64,000 bases of DNA from Cocos nucifera. Its lineage: Eukaryota; Streptophyta; Magnoliopsida; Arecales; Arecaceae. The notes below the pieces were generated by a model, which was not told the origin of the DNA, searched no databases, and was given only the letters and a program-made list of their open reading frames with translations. Positions 33,201-46,040 of this stretch are shown one piece after another. The DNA lies in the NCBI GenBank assembly GCA_006176705.1, contig QRFJ01000056.1:1898657-1962656 (forward strand), read 5' to 3'. Numbering within the stretch: the stretch's first letter is position 1; every line of letters begins with the position of its first letter. The translations under genes and the position numbers were made by a program.

Positions 33201-36200
33201 TGGTGTAGTGGAGACTGTGATTCTGGGTTCCTTGATCTTAATAACCTTGCCAGGAAAGTATTGGTTAGTTCATATTCTGTCTTTAAAACTAAATAGAAGA
33301 GGAAGTGATGGCGATCTCAAAGAGGAGGAGGAGGAGACTGGTAAGGAGCAGGTTCCTTCTTCCCACTTCCCAAAACTGGTGGACTAGCCACCACGCACTG
33401 ACCCAAGCCTCAAGGGGTCAAGTGAACCAGGCTACCTAGCAGCTTATTAACCTTGAACTGGATCGATGGTTCAAAAACTTGATTGAAAATTTACCTTTAT
33501 TATTTTCTTACTTTGTTCCTAACTAATTTCTTCATGATACATCTACTTGTCATTATAGATGATTTCTTCTGTCTTTGTGGATGATCACTGATTTTCTTGT
33601 TATGGACTTGTCATTAACAATGAGGAGGAAGTACCATGGACCAGAATTTCACATAAAAAAGTCAGATTGTTGTTCTCTAACTTTTGTTGTTGCTTGCACA
33701 AGTGACTGCAGCATAGCTATGAGCGAGTTGCACATCAGCTGTCCGTCTTTTTTGAGAATTTTTTATCTAAGTGTTCCTCTAGCTGGGAATGTCCTTAACT
33801 AGAAAGAGAACAGAGCTGTTATCATACCCGACCATACAATAGCCATACATTATAACCTGTCTACCGTCACTGAAAAGTTGAGAAGGGAGCTGCTCCTTTA
33901 TACAAAAGAATTGGCAACAGCAATTGATTGGTTTTATTTTCATCTCGTTTTTGTAACTCATAATAAACATAAGAACAAAAAAAAAATCTTTTGAGATGCT
34001 TCATCTTTTTCAATGCTTTGTCTCTCTATCAGCCCTTTGAATTACTAAATACTATGTTCCCTTCATCCGTCTAAATTTTTCCTTGCTCATCAGCTTGCCC
34101 TTGTAATTTATATATACCATATATATCCCGACTTTTTGTCTCTTCATCAGCCATGCCTACAAACTTATAAAATGCTGCAAATGTCCTAAGCGAAGGGTTT
34201 AGAAGACATAATGCCCATTAGATAAAAACATGTTAGGATGGTTGTTACATAAAGGAATTAGGAGCGACCTTTTTAACTGACTATTTAATTATGCTATGTG
34301 CCTGCATATGCATATAATGGCTTTTTAGATATAGTTTGTTCACCTTGATTACTGTTCATGTATTAATATTATGTGTTTCATATACTATTTCATGTAAAGC
34401 AGGTCTGCATACCCATACTCGATTTTTTTTTTAATCCTTTTTGGCCAAGTCCTTATATCTTAAGATGAGGAGAGGGATGGTTCTGACTCCTAGACAGATA
34501 TGCTTACCTGATGCCTATACCTGAATCCATGTAGCACAGGTTGCCAGGATAGTGCAACAAAAATTATGCAGTAAATAACTTCATCCACCATGCTCAGAAT
34601 TAAATATGTTATTTGTAAGGCAGCCAGGTTGCAACAGGTGACTTTCATATTGACTGTAGTATGACATTATAGTGCCCTGAGGCATTTATGCATGTATTAC
34701 AAAATAATGAAAAACAAAGGGAGAGGCTTACATACTGGAGGTTCATATAAAAGGGAATCTGTTACTGATGAAGTACATGTTTCCTAAAGGTTTTGTCTCC
34801 GAATCAGAGTATTGTGATTGGGTGGGCAATTACAGCAAGGATGAAGTGGAACAATAACTAAAATGATAGCATATCTTGTAGAAGTTGGTTTTGCTTTTTC
34901 AATAGAGAAGCATCATGCAAAGAGAATAGTACTGATCATTTGTTCAAATTGCATTCCCCTGAGGTATTGACATAGTATATATATTCTTTTGTTATTTACT
35001 AATTGTTAATGCACCTTGTAATTTACTGCCCATTTTCCCTTACCTCAAGACATGCACCAAAAAAAAAAAGTTAAAAAGAATATCAGAATAAATAAGAAAA
35101 AGGTCTCCAACTTTCCTCTTGGTTAACTCAGACTTGTGCGAATGAAAATATTGAGTAGATTGGACAAGGGACTGAATGGATTGATTCATCATTGTTAATG
35201 AAGTTGGTCAGGTACGCATTTGATAATAGAATGCAGGTTTATAATTCAGAAGTTACAAATTGCTTTTGTGTGGTTGGGTACAAGGTTGTAGAATTTAAGA
35301 AGGCCATATATGGAAAAGAATGATTATAAATCATTATTTAGGCTGCTAGATGCTTGGCTATTGAGGTATGTGCACCAAAATTTTGAGAAGTTTGATGAAC
35401 CTGTTATCATGTGAATAAGTATGGGATACATGTTTCATTTGGCGATATAGTTTTTCAGTGAAAGATTTTCCAAAGATTATATAGTTAACTAAATATTGGT
35501 AGTTTCTGTTGCTTATGTTGTGGCTTGAATGGATGGCAATGTGAAACCACATTGCTATTGCTAGTGTGTGTGTGTGTAGAAACAAAGGAAAGCAAGGAGT
35601 TCACTGCCAAATTATTTGACCTTTCAATGCTTGATGCTGGAATTTATTATGATTGATGTTCCAAAGAGGATTGAAAATACAAATTTCCATTGCAGTGTTT
35701 TAAAAGGCTTAAAGTGAGGCTTGAGGTTCTGCCTTACGGGTAAGAAACGATAAGCTTTCTGGTGTCGTCATGCATACACCTTGGGTTTTTAATTTTAGGA
35801 AAAAAAAAAGATTTCATTGGTTCTGGGCATTAGTGTTCCACCATCAAGCACTTCTCCAAGTGCTAGGAATATGGAGCCTAAGCTTAGGGTTGGGTTTGTT
35901 AAATCTTCAGTCTTGGAAAAAGGAAAATGTGGAAAGGAGTTGAGCTAGAGAATCCAGATTTTTTCTCTCTTTAGTTTGTAGTACAGAATAGATCTCTTCT
36001 TTGCATTGAAATTCAGTATGAGGTGCATGCTTTAGTTAAGGAAAGCACAAGCCATGAAAAGTATCTGATATGATGCCTCTGGGCTCTCTTTCCTTGCCTT
36101 GGGTTGCAAGTTTCATCAAGTTCCAGGCATATTTCTTTGGATTGGTCAAAAGATTCTTTTTTTTTTTTTTTTTTTTTTTTTTTTGTTTGAATGAATAACC

Positions 36201-39200
36201 TTTTGAAAGAATTCACAATATAATAATCTATAACAAGGGGGTCGATGCTACCATCTAAGGAGACAGTGACAAATTAAATTATTGTAAATTAAGCTAAGAC
36301 CTACTGCAGCAATTCAAAAAGCTGAAGGAATTTACTGGGTTGAACTAAAAAGATCTTATTCTTTGTTTAGAATTTTCTTGTTGTTTGAAGGCCAAGGCCC
36401 TAGGTAGAAGGTGGAGGCACGTTTTCATATTACCTGGTGGCTGTCATGGCTTGGAAGAAATAAGGTATTCGAGATAAGCCAGGGATGGGGTGATATGTGA
36501 TACTAGGGGTGCAAACGAGTCGAGCCACTTGCCAGCTATTCGAGCTTGACTCGAGTCCAAGCTCGACTCAACTCAGTTATTATCGAACTAGAGTAGCTCG
36601 GATAGTTTTTCGCATCGATCTCAATTAGCAAGATATTTGGCTCGAAAGCTCGCGAGCCTACTTAAATATGTGTGTGTGTGTATATATATATATTATTAGT
36701 AGACTAAGGTTCGATTTCGAGCTCGAGTATGGCTCGGTTGATATTCGAGTCGAGTCAATCCTGTGTTTTGCCTGTTTTTCATTGAGCCGAGCTCAAGCTT
36801 GCGATATCAAGGCTCGATTGATCTCGAGTCTAGTTTTAAGTCCGAGTATTTTGAGCTGAGTCAAGCTCGAGCTTCCAACTACTCGACTCGGCTCGGCTCG
36901 ATTGCTCCTATTGGATACTGACTGCTACCACCTGACTGCAATGTACCTTTCTCAGCTATGGAAGGTCCTTTAGAGGAAAATTATAGATTTGTAATTATAT
37001 TAACTGCTGTTACAATTGTTTTTTTTTTTTTTTTTTTAGTGAATGGAAGGTGGAGGAAGTGAGAAACCTCCCCCAATTTATTGTAAAAGTATTAAAAAAT
37101 TACAGTGATGTTTTGCAAGGGAATATGGGAAAAGGAAACATAAAGTAAGTAACTAGAGAAGGGAAGACAATCTGATAGAAATCATATAATGATTCTTTTC
37201 CCCATTAGATTATGGACACATCCTGGCTGGATGAGATGACTGTTCCGCTTCTTTTATGTGATTGTCAAGCTAGAGATTGGATGCACCGTTTTGATTCTTT
37301 TTTTTGGTTTTTTTGTTGCATGGTTGCAAGATGTTTCCTTCAAGGTCGGTTGAATGGGAATGGATAGTTTGCATTGCATGGAATATACCTTTACATGATA
37401 GGTGAACCAATTTGATGATACTAAAAATTAATTCATATTTCACAATTTGTTTTGGTGATTTGCAAAAAAATATTGTAACTGATACATCTTTGCCTGTTAT
37501 GCATAATGAAATTCTGTACTTCTATGCTGATAGATTTTTTATTTTTTTTGTTTGAGAAAAGGAAAGAGATCGTCTCATATCTTCTGTTATTCAGATTGAG
37601 GGGCCCAAGTCTTCTGAAGAAATGCTTGCAATCCTTCAACGGGTGATAGAAGAGTGTACACCAGCTCTAGTTGCAGCAAGGCTTGAGGCGGAAGAACGGA
37701 GAAACAACCAGCGTCTGAGAGAAGAGCAAGATGCTGCATATAGAGCTGCACTTGAAGCCGATCAAGTATCTTGCTTTTCTTTCTTCGGTCTTTTGATTTT
37801 CTTCGTTGCTTTTTTTGTTCAGATTGCTAGCATCTTAAACTGAATGAACTTGTCTGGTAAATCAGGCTAGAGAGCGTCAGAGGAAAGAAGAACAAGAGAG
37901 ATTGGAGAGAGAAGCAGCAGAAGCTGAGAAGAAGCGCAAGGAGGAAGAAGAGGCTAGGGAAAGAGCAGCTTGTGAAGCTGCTGAGAAAGAAGCTGCACTA
38001 GCCAGAAGGCGGCAAGAGAAAGCGATGTCACTGGGCATTGAACCTGAAAAAGGGCCAGATGTTACACAAGTAAGTTCTTTCAAGCTCAATTTTATATTTT
38101 CTTTTTCATTTTTGTGCTTTCATTTACTCACTGAAATCTTGATCTTCATCAATTTCTGTGAGTTTAGCAATGATAGCTTATTAAATTATTATCTACCTGG
38201 AGGAAAAAAAATAACAAAATATCCCAAGATGCCTCTTATCTTCTGTAATGGATTAGATATGTTCCCTCAGAATCTGCCAACAAAATGATTATTTGATGTA
38301 TTTTGTCATGGTGGTTACTCGCGCGCACGCATGTATCTTCATGTGTTTGCAAATTCTGTGTTATTTGCTGTATTCTATTACAATTTCGTTCTTTATACAT
38401 TAAGTTGTAGGTCTTATGCTCATGCTGTAGTCACATTTTTTTTTTTTTTTAAAATAATTGATCAATCCACGACAGTCAAAGTAGAAAGGTAGTTTGCGGG
38501 GAAGAAGTGAAAAGGTAAAGATAAACCCTGATGCTTAGGGCTTATTGCAATGCTACAGAAAATTGTATGTCTGCATATTATGCCTATTGGTGGACTTGAA
38601 TTCACCAAATAAAGTAGACGTCAATGTTTTTGTGAACGTAACTAATGTAGGATTAAATTATTGTAGTATATGTGGTTGCTGAGTTTGTAAAAGAGAGAAA
38701 TCTGATGTGGAGATGTCTGTAAAAGTGCTTGCTTGATGCAGGCCTCAAATTAAGCCAGTTAGTTGAAAGCAGCCAATGATTCTGTATGCAAGCTGATGAA
38801 ATATATTGCTAGCTAAACGGTGGCGTTTGTTTTTTTTGGGGCCAATTGAGACCTTTTCCTTTCTTCCTCCTTGATGGAAATGGAGATAAGACTTGCTGGT
38901 AGAGTTGCCCAGGTCCAATGCTTGGGTAGACATCTGACTAGTTTCAAACAGAACCTTTTACCACTTAGAGGACTATCTGGCTATCGCCAGTTAACCAGTT
39001 GTCAGTTGAAAGGCAAAGCATAAAGAAAGTTGATTATTATTTTCCTGCAACATGTAAGATAGTATTTGTTATAGAAGTTGTCACAAAATACTAAATTAGG
39101 GTATTGTTTGGCATCACTTTCTTTTTTCTATTTTCAAAAAATAAAAAATAAAATTCTGCCGCCATTTTATATTCTAAAATTTTGAAAATATAAACATGTT

Positions 39201-40056
39201 TTGTGTAGTCGATTATTTTTTAAATATAAGCATGGTGGTGGCGGGCGGACGGAGGTAATGTTGGTGCTAGTGGTGTTAGTGGTGGGGCAATTATTGTCTG
39301 GTGAAGGTGGTGCTGGTGATGGGTTCCCCAAACTGGTATCGGAGATCAAATCGATTGGTGATCAGTTCAGCATGTATGGGTGTGTACCATGCTGTTTCAG
39401 GGCATACAAAAAGAGGGAGAGCTGGAGAGGGAGAAAGATAAAGAGAGAGAGAGAGAGAGAATCCAAGTGTGCCAGTTGTGCATTTACACACTGGCCTGCC
39501 GGACTGAGTGCATGTACACCTATAGTTAAAATTGGTCTATTTTATGACTATTCTTAAGATATTTTTCCTCCCTCCTTCCCTCCCTCTGTGCGTGCGTGCG
39601 TGTTGCGCTTGTTCTTTACTTAGTGTTATTTTTGTTATATCACAAAATGTCACTGTTGGCTTATTTAGGATATTTCCTTTTCAGCCTTTCTTTTGTCTCA
39701 TAGATAAGTGTTATAGTTAATGATTATAATTTTTTCATGTTTTAAGTGTTACATGGTAGCACTTGAAATGCCTCCAACAACCCATTGGAGATTGAAGCTG
39801 ATGTAATTGTTGGGGTTGCCATCAGGTTCTTGTCCGATTTCCTACTGGAGAGCGCAAGGAAAGGAGGTTCCACAGTTCAGCTACGATCAGCTCCCTCTAT
39901 GACTATGTTGATTCTTTGGATTGCTTAAAAGCTGAGAAATACAGCCTGGTTTCAAACTTCCCACGCGTCTCCTATGGTCCAGAAAAGCATTCGCTGACAT
40001 TAAAAGAAGCAGGTTTGCATCCACAAGCAAGCCTGTTTGTTGAAGTGGACTCATGA
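27252..40056 (+). CDS. PUX10: Plant UBX-domain protein PUX10 (CDC48 adaptor, UBA-UAS-UBX)
   Basis: Four exons, all phase 0: 27252-28049, 37595-37765, 37866-38069, 39826-40056, giving 467 codons plus TGA. Domains: UBA-like helices at residues 1-43 (FEDKLAYFQAITGLDD, HNWDLELAISAF); a hydrophobic hairpin at about 87-130 (LITLPFYVVSGGIGLITGAV) that in PUX10/UBXD8 proteins inserts into lipid-droplet and ER membranes; a UAS thioredoxin-like domain at about 155-320; a charged coiled coil at about 300-380 in exons 2 and 3 (REEQDAAYRAALEADQ, AAEAEKKRKEEEEARERAA); and a UBX domain at 392-467 with the CDC48-binding FPR loop at 436-438. In Arabidopsis PUX10 (At4g10790) recruits CDC48 to lipid droplets to extract ubiquitinated oleosins. 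Length is close to the Arabidopsis protein. The exon 2 donor (CAA|GTATCT) is weak but keeps the frame. Intron 1 is 9.5 kb and carries transposon remnants. Confidence 0.94.
29517..29628. repeat. Inverted repeat (hairpin) in PUX10 intron 1
   Basis: The left arm (29517-29545) reads ...ttgtggcgtgaagggatt and the right arm (29599-29628) is its near reverse complement, aatcccttcatgccacatgg.... About 50 bp separates the arms. It could be a small MITE or a foldback; no target duplication was clear. Confidence 0.65.
29844..29987 (+). repeat. 72-bp tandem duplication in PUX10 intron 1
   Basis: Two consecutive copies starting tggtatagagaactcttc (29844 and 29916), each containing aaaatgggcac and tagcattactctttttcc. 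They differ at a few positions. Confidence 0.85.
30158..30212 (+). mobile_element. 3' fragment of an Au-like SINE
   Basis: The segment cctacagtggcaagagcc, then ttgtgcgctatgatgctctt, resembles the conserved 3' end of plant Au-type SINEs (recalled: a gtggcgggagccttgtgcac-like stretch followed by a T-rich end). Only the tail is present. Confidence 0.5.
30925..31095 (+). mobile_element. Degenerate Au-like SINE
   Basis: Features in SINE order: ttggcagcggtaaggttgct (box A side), cggaggtcacgttcaaatca (box B-like ggTTCAAATC), ggctgcagacattcg, then accccacaatggcaggagct. This order matches the tRNA-derived Au SINE family as I remember it. It lies in the sense direction within PUX10 intron 1 and is too diverged to be active. 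Confidence 0.6.
36504..36910. mobile_element. hAT-like MITE in PUX10 intron 1
   Basis: It starts taggggtgcaaacgagtcg and ends ggctcggctcgattgctcct+a, whose reverse complement (taggagcaatcgagccgagc) mirrors the start. The interior is rich in GCTCGAG-type palindromes. Flanking 8-mers tgtgatac and ttggatac agree at six of eight positions, fitting an eroded 8-bp hAT target duplication. A short TG/TA microsatellite (36669-36693) lies inside. No transposase is present. Confidence 0.65.
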
Positions 40057-41424
40057 TCTGCATTAGGTCCGGCTGGTTAAACCTCAAGTTTTATGCTCGC
40101 TGTAGATATTTCTTTTACTTCCTTTTAATACAAGGAAAGTAGAGGAAAGTACTTCACTGTGTGAACGTTCCCTGATATACTGTCCTCTGTAACTTTAGGT
40201 TATCTTGTCCATCCATTAATAATCCTTATGAAGATTTCAATTCACTGTTTTTCCCTCTTGTGCAATAAAGCGACTTTGGAATTCGTAGGATCACAAAAAT
40301 TCAGCTTGTTTGTTGGTGAAATAATCACATAAAATTAACATTCGTCTCGAGTAGGCGGCCTTTTGCTGTACTTTGATCCTGTCAAATCTTGCTTCAGTTG
40401 CCAGGTCATGGTATGGTACGCTACACCATGAGCGATATCATCTTATAAAATTTTTGATTTCAGAGTGGCTGTTCAGAAAAACTGATTGTCTTGATTTAGT
40501 GTGACTTCGTAACCTGATGTATTAGATTACGCATGATCACTCTTGAGATGGGGAACAGATTATTACATAAAATTCTCTTCAGCTTATTGAAAACTATGTG
40601 AAATCCAGGTAAAACAATTGTGGGTGCCTTGTTATGTATCCGGGACAGAATATGGTGGCTGGTCCTTCTCGCCATTTGATAAAGAGCACCAGAGAAGCTC
40701 ACGTCACGAACATGGCCTTCTTGAGCCAAGTATGTATGCTGGTTTTTCCCAAGAACCACTAGAAAGACAGGCTAACAAACCTTGTGAATGAACTTGGGCA
40801 CCTGCAATGGAATTCAACTATTGGATTTATTAAAAGCCAAACATATGAAACACTAGCCCCAAAGGACCACCACTTTTATCGAGTCTTGTCAATGCTTACA
40901 CAATGCAAAGAATTGAATAGATCAAATACTTGTACCCAGTCATCTTTTTATTTATTTATTATTATTATTTTTATTTTTAATACAAATAGATGATCACATG
41001 ACTCTGGCGTGACTGCGCCTCAAAAGATCGGAAAGCAAAAAATTTTATAGGACCCGAGGGCACTCCTGTTCAGTTTCCGGTATGCTCAGCAACATAAGAA
41101 GTGATTCAATCTTCCACACTGTTTGCCTCCTTCCAGTATGGTTTAACCGTTTATCATAAACTACAACAATGACTACAACTGGAAAGCATAGGGTGATCAT
41201 GAATACCTGCAATGACCAGCAACTCTACCGTGAATCCCTGGTTGTCTACAACCACCAAATTGGGCATGAAGTGATAGTTCCATGGAGCAATACAGAAGAG
41301 AGCCCGTCATCCGATGTCTTGTTCCGGCGCATATTGTGAAGTTGATTCTTTGGGCTAAAAATGCTCGTACTCTACAAAAGAAAAATAGATAAATATGCAA
41401 AATACCAAGCAGCTGATACCAGGA
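40057..41424. other. PUX10 3' flank and intergenic DNA
   Basis: No gene was recognised. A reading frame at 40496-40759 (minus) has no family resemblance. A T/A-rich run lies at 40946-40981. Confidence 0.5.
40264..40269 (+). terminator. Poly(A) signal of PUX10
   Basis: AATAAA lies 208 nt after the PUX10 stop codon, in a T-rich context typical of plant 3' ends. Confidence 0.55.
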
Positions 41425-41815
41425 CAAGTCGATGCTCCAGTTGTACATTACATCAAGATCTGATGATTCTTCAAGTACTCGTGTTATCTCTTGTGCACAA
41501 TGAGGGTTCTTGGCAAGTACCAAAGCAAAACCACCTCCAATGGCACCCACCAACTTGTAGCCATAGCAGTAGGGTTAGGCAAACGTAAAGAGCTTGTCCA
41601 CAAACTCGTTTGCTGCAGAGAGGGTCAAACTCCTGATGCAGCCTCCAAGCCCCTAACATTGTATCACCCAATTCATCCACCTCACCACTTATCAGAGCTT
41701 CCCTATTGATCTTTTCCAATTATGCAAAGGCTTAATGCTGGATATCAACACATCATTTCTATGGAGAAACCGAGTTGCCACCTTCTGCAATACTTGGTGA
41801 GCAAGCCTCGCCTGC
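41425..41815 (-). pseudogene. FKGP: C-terminal fragment of fucokinase/GDP-fucose pyrophosphorylase
   Basis: On the minus strand three overlapping frames together resemble the C-terminus of FKGP, the bifunctional cytosolic enzyme that salvages L-fucose to GDP-fucose. The pieces in order are ARLAHQVLQKVATRFL and VLISSIKPL, then EKINREALISGEVDELGDT, AWRLHQEFDPLCS, then in other frames LFTFA-stop-PYCYGYKLVG, GGGFALVLAKN and VLEESSDLDVMYNWSI. The glycine-rich GGGFAL segment is the end of the GHMP-kinase domain. Frames change near 41700 and near 41600, and at least two in-frame stops occur, so it is dead. No upstream FKGP exons were recognised to the right, so only the 3' end was duplicated or survived. 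Confidence 0.85.
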
Positions 41816-43534
41816 ATATTGGCCCAATGGTAAAGAGATCGTAATAAAAAGAAAATAACAGGTGAAATTTTGCTGCTCAACCCAGTTTGATGAAAAAAAT
41901 ATAGAAAATAGTTCAAATATATGAACTCGGTGACAATTATAAAGACCACAAAATGTCTATAAACTCATTTTCCTTTAGTGTTAACTCACTGCAACGAAGA
42001 TGAATTTCGAGGATATAGGAGAACCTACGAATTCATTGTCGCTCTAAAAACATGTGTAACTAAGACCGGCCAGCCATACTTTGTTCTAAAACAACTCATT
42101 TTTCCTCCCCATGTACATTAAACACAATGTAACACAATAAAGTGATTTTGATAGGAGTTTGCAAACTAACTTGGACATGCACATATTTGGAGGATGTGGG
42201 CCGAGATTTAAATAAAGCTTGTATTGTTGCTCCCCTTTGCATCCACTTGCAGTCGTTAGAACATTACTGATCTATAAGGCCATGTTGTTATTCTTAATGA
42301 TATGTTTTTGATTGTGGCTGTGAATCAAATGAAGCTCATATTCTGAAACTCATCACCATTAGCACATAAACATAATGCAGGTTGATGTATTTATGTATCT
42401 TTATTGAGCTACGATCCCAACTCAGCCAATTGCTACATTGTAAAATATATGTCGGGCCATCTGTTATGAGAATTCATACCATTAGTCATGATTTACAGAA
42501 TTGAAAATGCCTAAAAGCCAAAAATTGTAGATTATTTTTGTTACATCAAGTCATGATGAGCTTGACAAAATTTAATAACTACTTAATCTGATTTATAATT
42601 TGGAGGAATGTCTATGACACTAACACACATAGATCATGAATAATAATGCAGATTTTTATCAGCCAACATGAATCACAACACCATTGCTTTATTGGAACAA
42701 TCCATTTGGCATACACTTGATGCTTCAGTAACAAAGCTCCAACTATCCGGATTCTCTTTCAAGGCAAAGCCTTCCACCTCCAATTGGATTGGATGTGGAA
42801 CCTTACACTGCACACTTCTCACTAGGTCGTAAGATGTTGATGTCCATCAAAACCAATTCCTATATTAGCTTTCAGATAGAGGCATGTTCCATACTTATCA
42901 ATCTATTAGAATATCACCTCATAACCACCAATCCTGATGCACATCAACAGCCATTAAGTCATATTGACTTTGCTGCAGCCTAATTAACAAGCCGAATGTA
43001 ATCTAGCTCCAGCATACATAGACAGAGACAGGCTATCATGAGGCCGAACAGATCCAAAGGCAAAACCTGTAGGATAAAATTTCAAACAGATCTTGGGACA
43101 CGAACTAAAACATCTACATTGCCCACCATGTTTTGAAGGCCCCTAACCAATGAATCAAGTTGTCCCAAGACGGATGACACAAATAGAGCTAGCGCTCTAA
43201 AATGAGTCGTAAGCAATAAAATTGTGAACCCAAAACCATTGACCCTGATCTGGGCATTCAAAATCATATAAAAACCAAAATCAAACTTTTTAAATTGCTT
43301 TTGGTCCATAAATCAAATCATTTTGTTATGTCATTAAAACTTGGGCAGATTAATGCATCAGAAAGACTGCAATGCAATATCCCTTCAAAAAACAAGATTT
43401 TTGGTATATGGGCATTTTGGATATTCTAGATCACATTTAGCGGTCTGGACGTTCCTTTTAGAAACCCTATCAATTGATCTTACTCAATAGTACTCTAGCT
43501 TAAACTTAGCATTGCTACAGTCTATCTCCATATA
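41816..43534. other. Intergenic, AT-rich
   Basis: No gene was called. On the minus strand near 42690-42800 a short open stretch reads VPHPIQLEVEGFALKENPDS, which looks protein-like, but I cannot place it in a family and it is bounded by stops. Confidence 0.4.
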
Positions 43535-45785
43535 TGTCTAGGACATAATACGGCCATGCTACCAAGGGTTTCTGCTCTTGATAACATAAAGTCTAACAAT
43601 CATAATCAGCTAAAATCCATCATAAATAAAATATAATAATAAATTCAATTCTATCATTCATCAAGTAATTAAACCAAGATTGGTTCAGAGCGTCTAAATC
43701 CAAAATTAAATGCCTAAACTATGTCTTAAAATTTATCAATAGTTGACTACAAGTCTCTGGTCATTTGATAAACTAAGTTTCCAGCTACAAAATTTTCAAG
43801 CTTATTAGTATAGATCCCCAAGCCTGAATCATCCGATGGTCCTAGCCTTATTCGTCTGGACAGAAAAAGCAAAAAAAAAAATGCATTGCACCAACTTAGT
43901 AAGTAAACCTTACACTATCTTATCTGGATCAAGCATAAGTTTATATATGTATCAATAAATCATTTAGAGAAGATGATTATCATTATAAAATAAACTTTCA
44001 TGATAACAATAAATGATAAATAAATCATGCTCTTGCACATGCATAAATTATGCAATTTTCATAAACATAGTTTCCAACGCATAGCATAAACAAATTCATA
44101 AATTATGTTAAACTTTATAGATAAAGTCAAAAATCATCTGTTATTTTGTTATAACATAATTCTTAATAATTTTCACAGACTAAATGCTAAGGTCACTATT
44201 ATATCCATGATAGGGCCATCATTGATAAATACCAACTACTATTATCCATTGGCAGGGTCATGTACCAACTACTATTATCCGTTGGCAAGGTCATATATTA
44301 ACTATTATTATCTGTTGGTAGGATCGTATGCCAACTACCATTATCTCTTGGTAGGGTCAGACATAGCTATCTTAAAGCCTTTTGCATATTTCTTAAAATA
44401 GACATTCTTAAATTATATTTCATTGAATTATATTTTCTTAAATCATGCATAAATAAAATACTAGATAATTCTATAAAGCTCATGGTCCATAAATAATTTT
44501 TTAACAGTAAAACAATTGTGAAATCATTTTTTTCATTACAAAACATACATTTCATAAATATAGAGTTCATATTTTTTAAACAAATCGTTCATATTAAAAT
44601 ATTCATAAAATCATTATTTTATGATAAATCATGAATTTTATAATGCATATGCTTAATCCTTATTTTATGAAAATACATAATAATTCTTTTTATAATAAAA
44701 TAATTGCTAATTTAAAAAATAAGTAAGAAGTGTCGGGATTATTATCTCTTCTGCTTTAGCCCTTTAAACTTCGTTACATGAATTTATCGAACCTAATTAA
44801 CATATCAAAAACATAATTAATTCCTATTTGATAAATTCAATCATAAGAAAATGAGACTAGAGATTTGGTAGTCGGTCCAACAGGCTGTCTGGGCATCAAG
44901 ACAATTCAGGGCCTCCTAACCAAGGGTTAGATCTAAGCGATTCGATCAATGAATCATGAAGCACAATTAGATCAAAGCTAAAATCAATCAATAAAGTTCA
45001 TCAATAATAGTATCAAACATACTTGACATGGTTAGGATGAGATCTGACATATTGCATGGATATCGAAGCGATTTTGAATCTATTTCCCAAAAGATCTTCT
45101 CAAGTGCATACTGGGATCCATGGATCAGATAGAGAGAGAAAGCGATAGGATAGAGAGAGAAACCCTAGAGAGGAGAGAGAACTCTTCTCTTTTTTTTTTG
45201 GTTTTCTTCTTTCTTTCTTTAGCCGAACAAGGGATGGAAGGGGGTGGTGGCTAGTCACTAAAGGACTGGCAACGGGCTGCGCGGCAAGCGGCCAACAGCG
45301 ATGGAATAGAGGATGGTCGATGGTGAGGATTGGCCAGTGGGAATCAAGGGGAAAAGCCAAAAACAGGCAAAATCATTCTTGATAGAAATCTGATGGGATT
45401 TCGATGAATCTGATGGCCAATGGGGCTGCCTAAGGTCATGAGGAGCAGGGTAAGAGAGAGGAGAGGTGAGGCCGAGCCCATACCTTGGTTCCGACGAGCC
45501 TTCAACTTTGATTTCCGGTAGCCACAAGTCTTGGAAGATCAGCAAAAATAGGGAAGAAAAAAATGAGGAAGAAGAGAGGAGGGCCGGTGCTTGTTGTGGA
45601 ATCTGTGGAGGGAGAGGGAGAATTTATAGAACAGTGGGGAGGCCGAATCCTCCCTGGAATCGGCTTCCTGTCTGATGAATTCAGGTGGAAGAAGACTCCC
45701 AGCGGGAGTCTTCTTCATCATATTTCTTTTTTCTTTCATGCCCTAAGATCTGTGCAGGAGAAACGTTCAGGGCCGGGTTATTACA
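43535..45785 (-). repeat. 3' LTR of element 3
   Basis: Begins (plus strand) TGTCTAGGACATAATACGG, lacking about 12 bases present at the start of the partner (TGTCATGCCCCAAATC...), and ends GGGCCGGGTTATTACA. The GC-rich outer part (45100-45780) holds spurious frames shared with the other copy. Confidence 0.8.
44225..44361. repeat. 33-bp tandem repeat inside LTR of element 3
   Basis: Four copies of a unit like accaactactattatccatt followed by ggcagggtcatgt. The partner LTR has about six, more diverged, at 46746-46932. Confidence 0.8.
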
Positions 45786-46040
45786 TTCCACCCTCAAAAA
45801 AGTTTCGTCCTCGAAACTTAATATACCTTCCTTCTAAAATAGGTGAAGATTCTTAGTCTTTATCTAATATTCTACCATGCTTTCGCTGTGCAACTCTTAA
45901 TTTAAACCAACTTTTCTATACTCTTTCTAAGCCTAACTCTACGAATCACCAACCTAAGCTTATATTCTACCCATGATCAAACCTATTGCTAGACTTTAAG
46001 TTCTACCCATTATCAAACCTATTGCTCTGATACTATAAAA
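45786..46040 (-). other. Residual interior of element 3 (PPT and PBS)
   Basis: 255 bp. On the plus strand the left end is TTCCACCCTCAAAAAAGTTT plus CGTCCTCGAAAC (purine tract on the other strand). The right end is ATTGCTCTGATACTATAAAA (primer site on the other strand). A short phrase, ctacccat.atcaaacctattgct, is duplicated near 45968 and 46005. Confidence 0.75.

Noticed and set aside
45258..45856. Proline/serine-rich frames near 45.3-45.8 kb and 47.7-48.3 kb
   Set aside because: They lie in the GC-rich outer part of the two LTRs of element 3, and the same frames recur in both, so they are LTR sequence.
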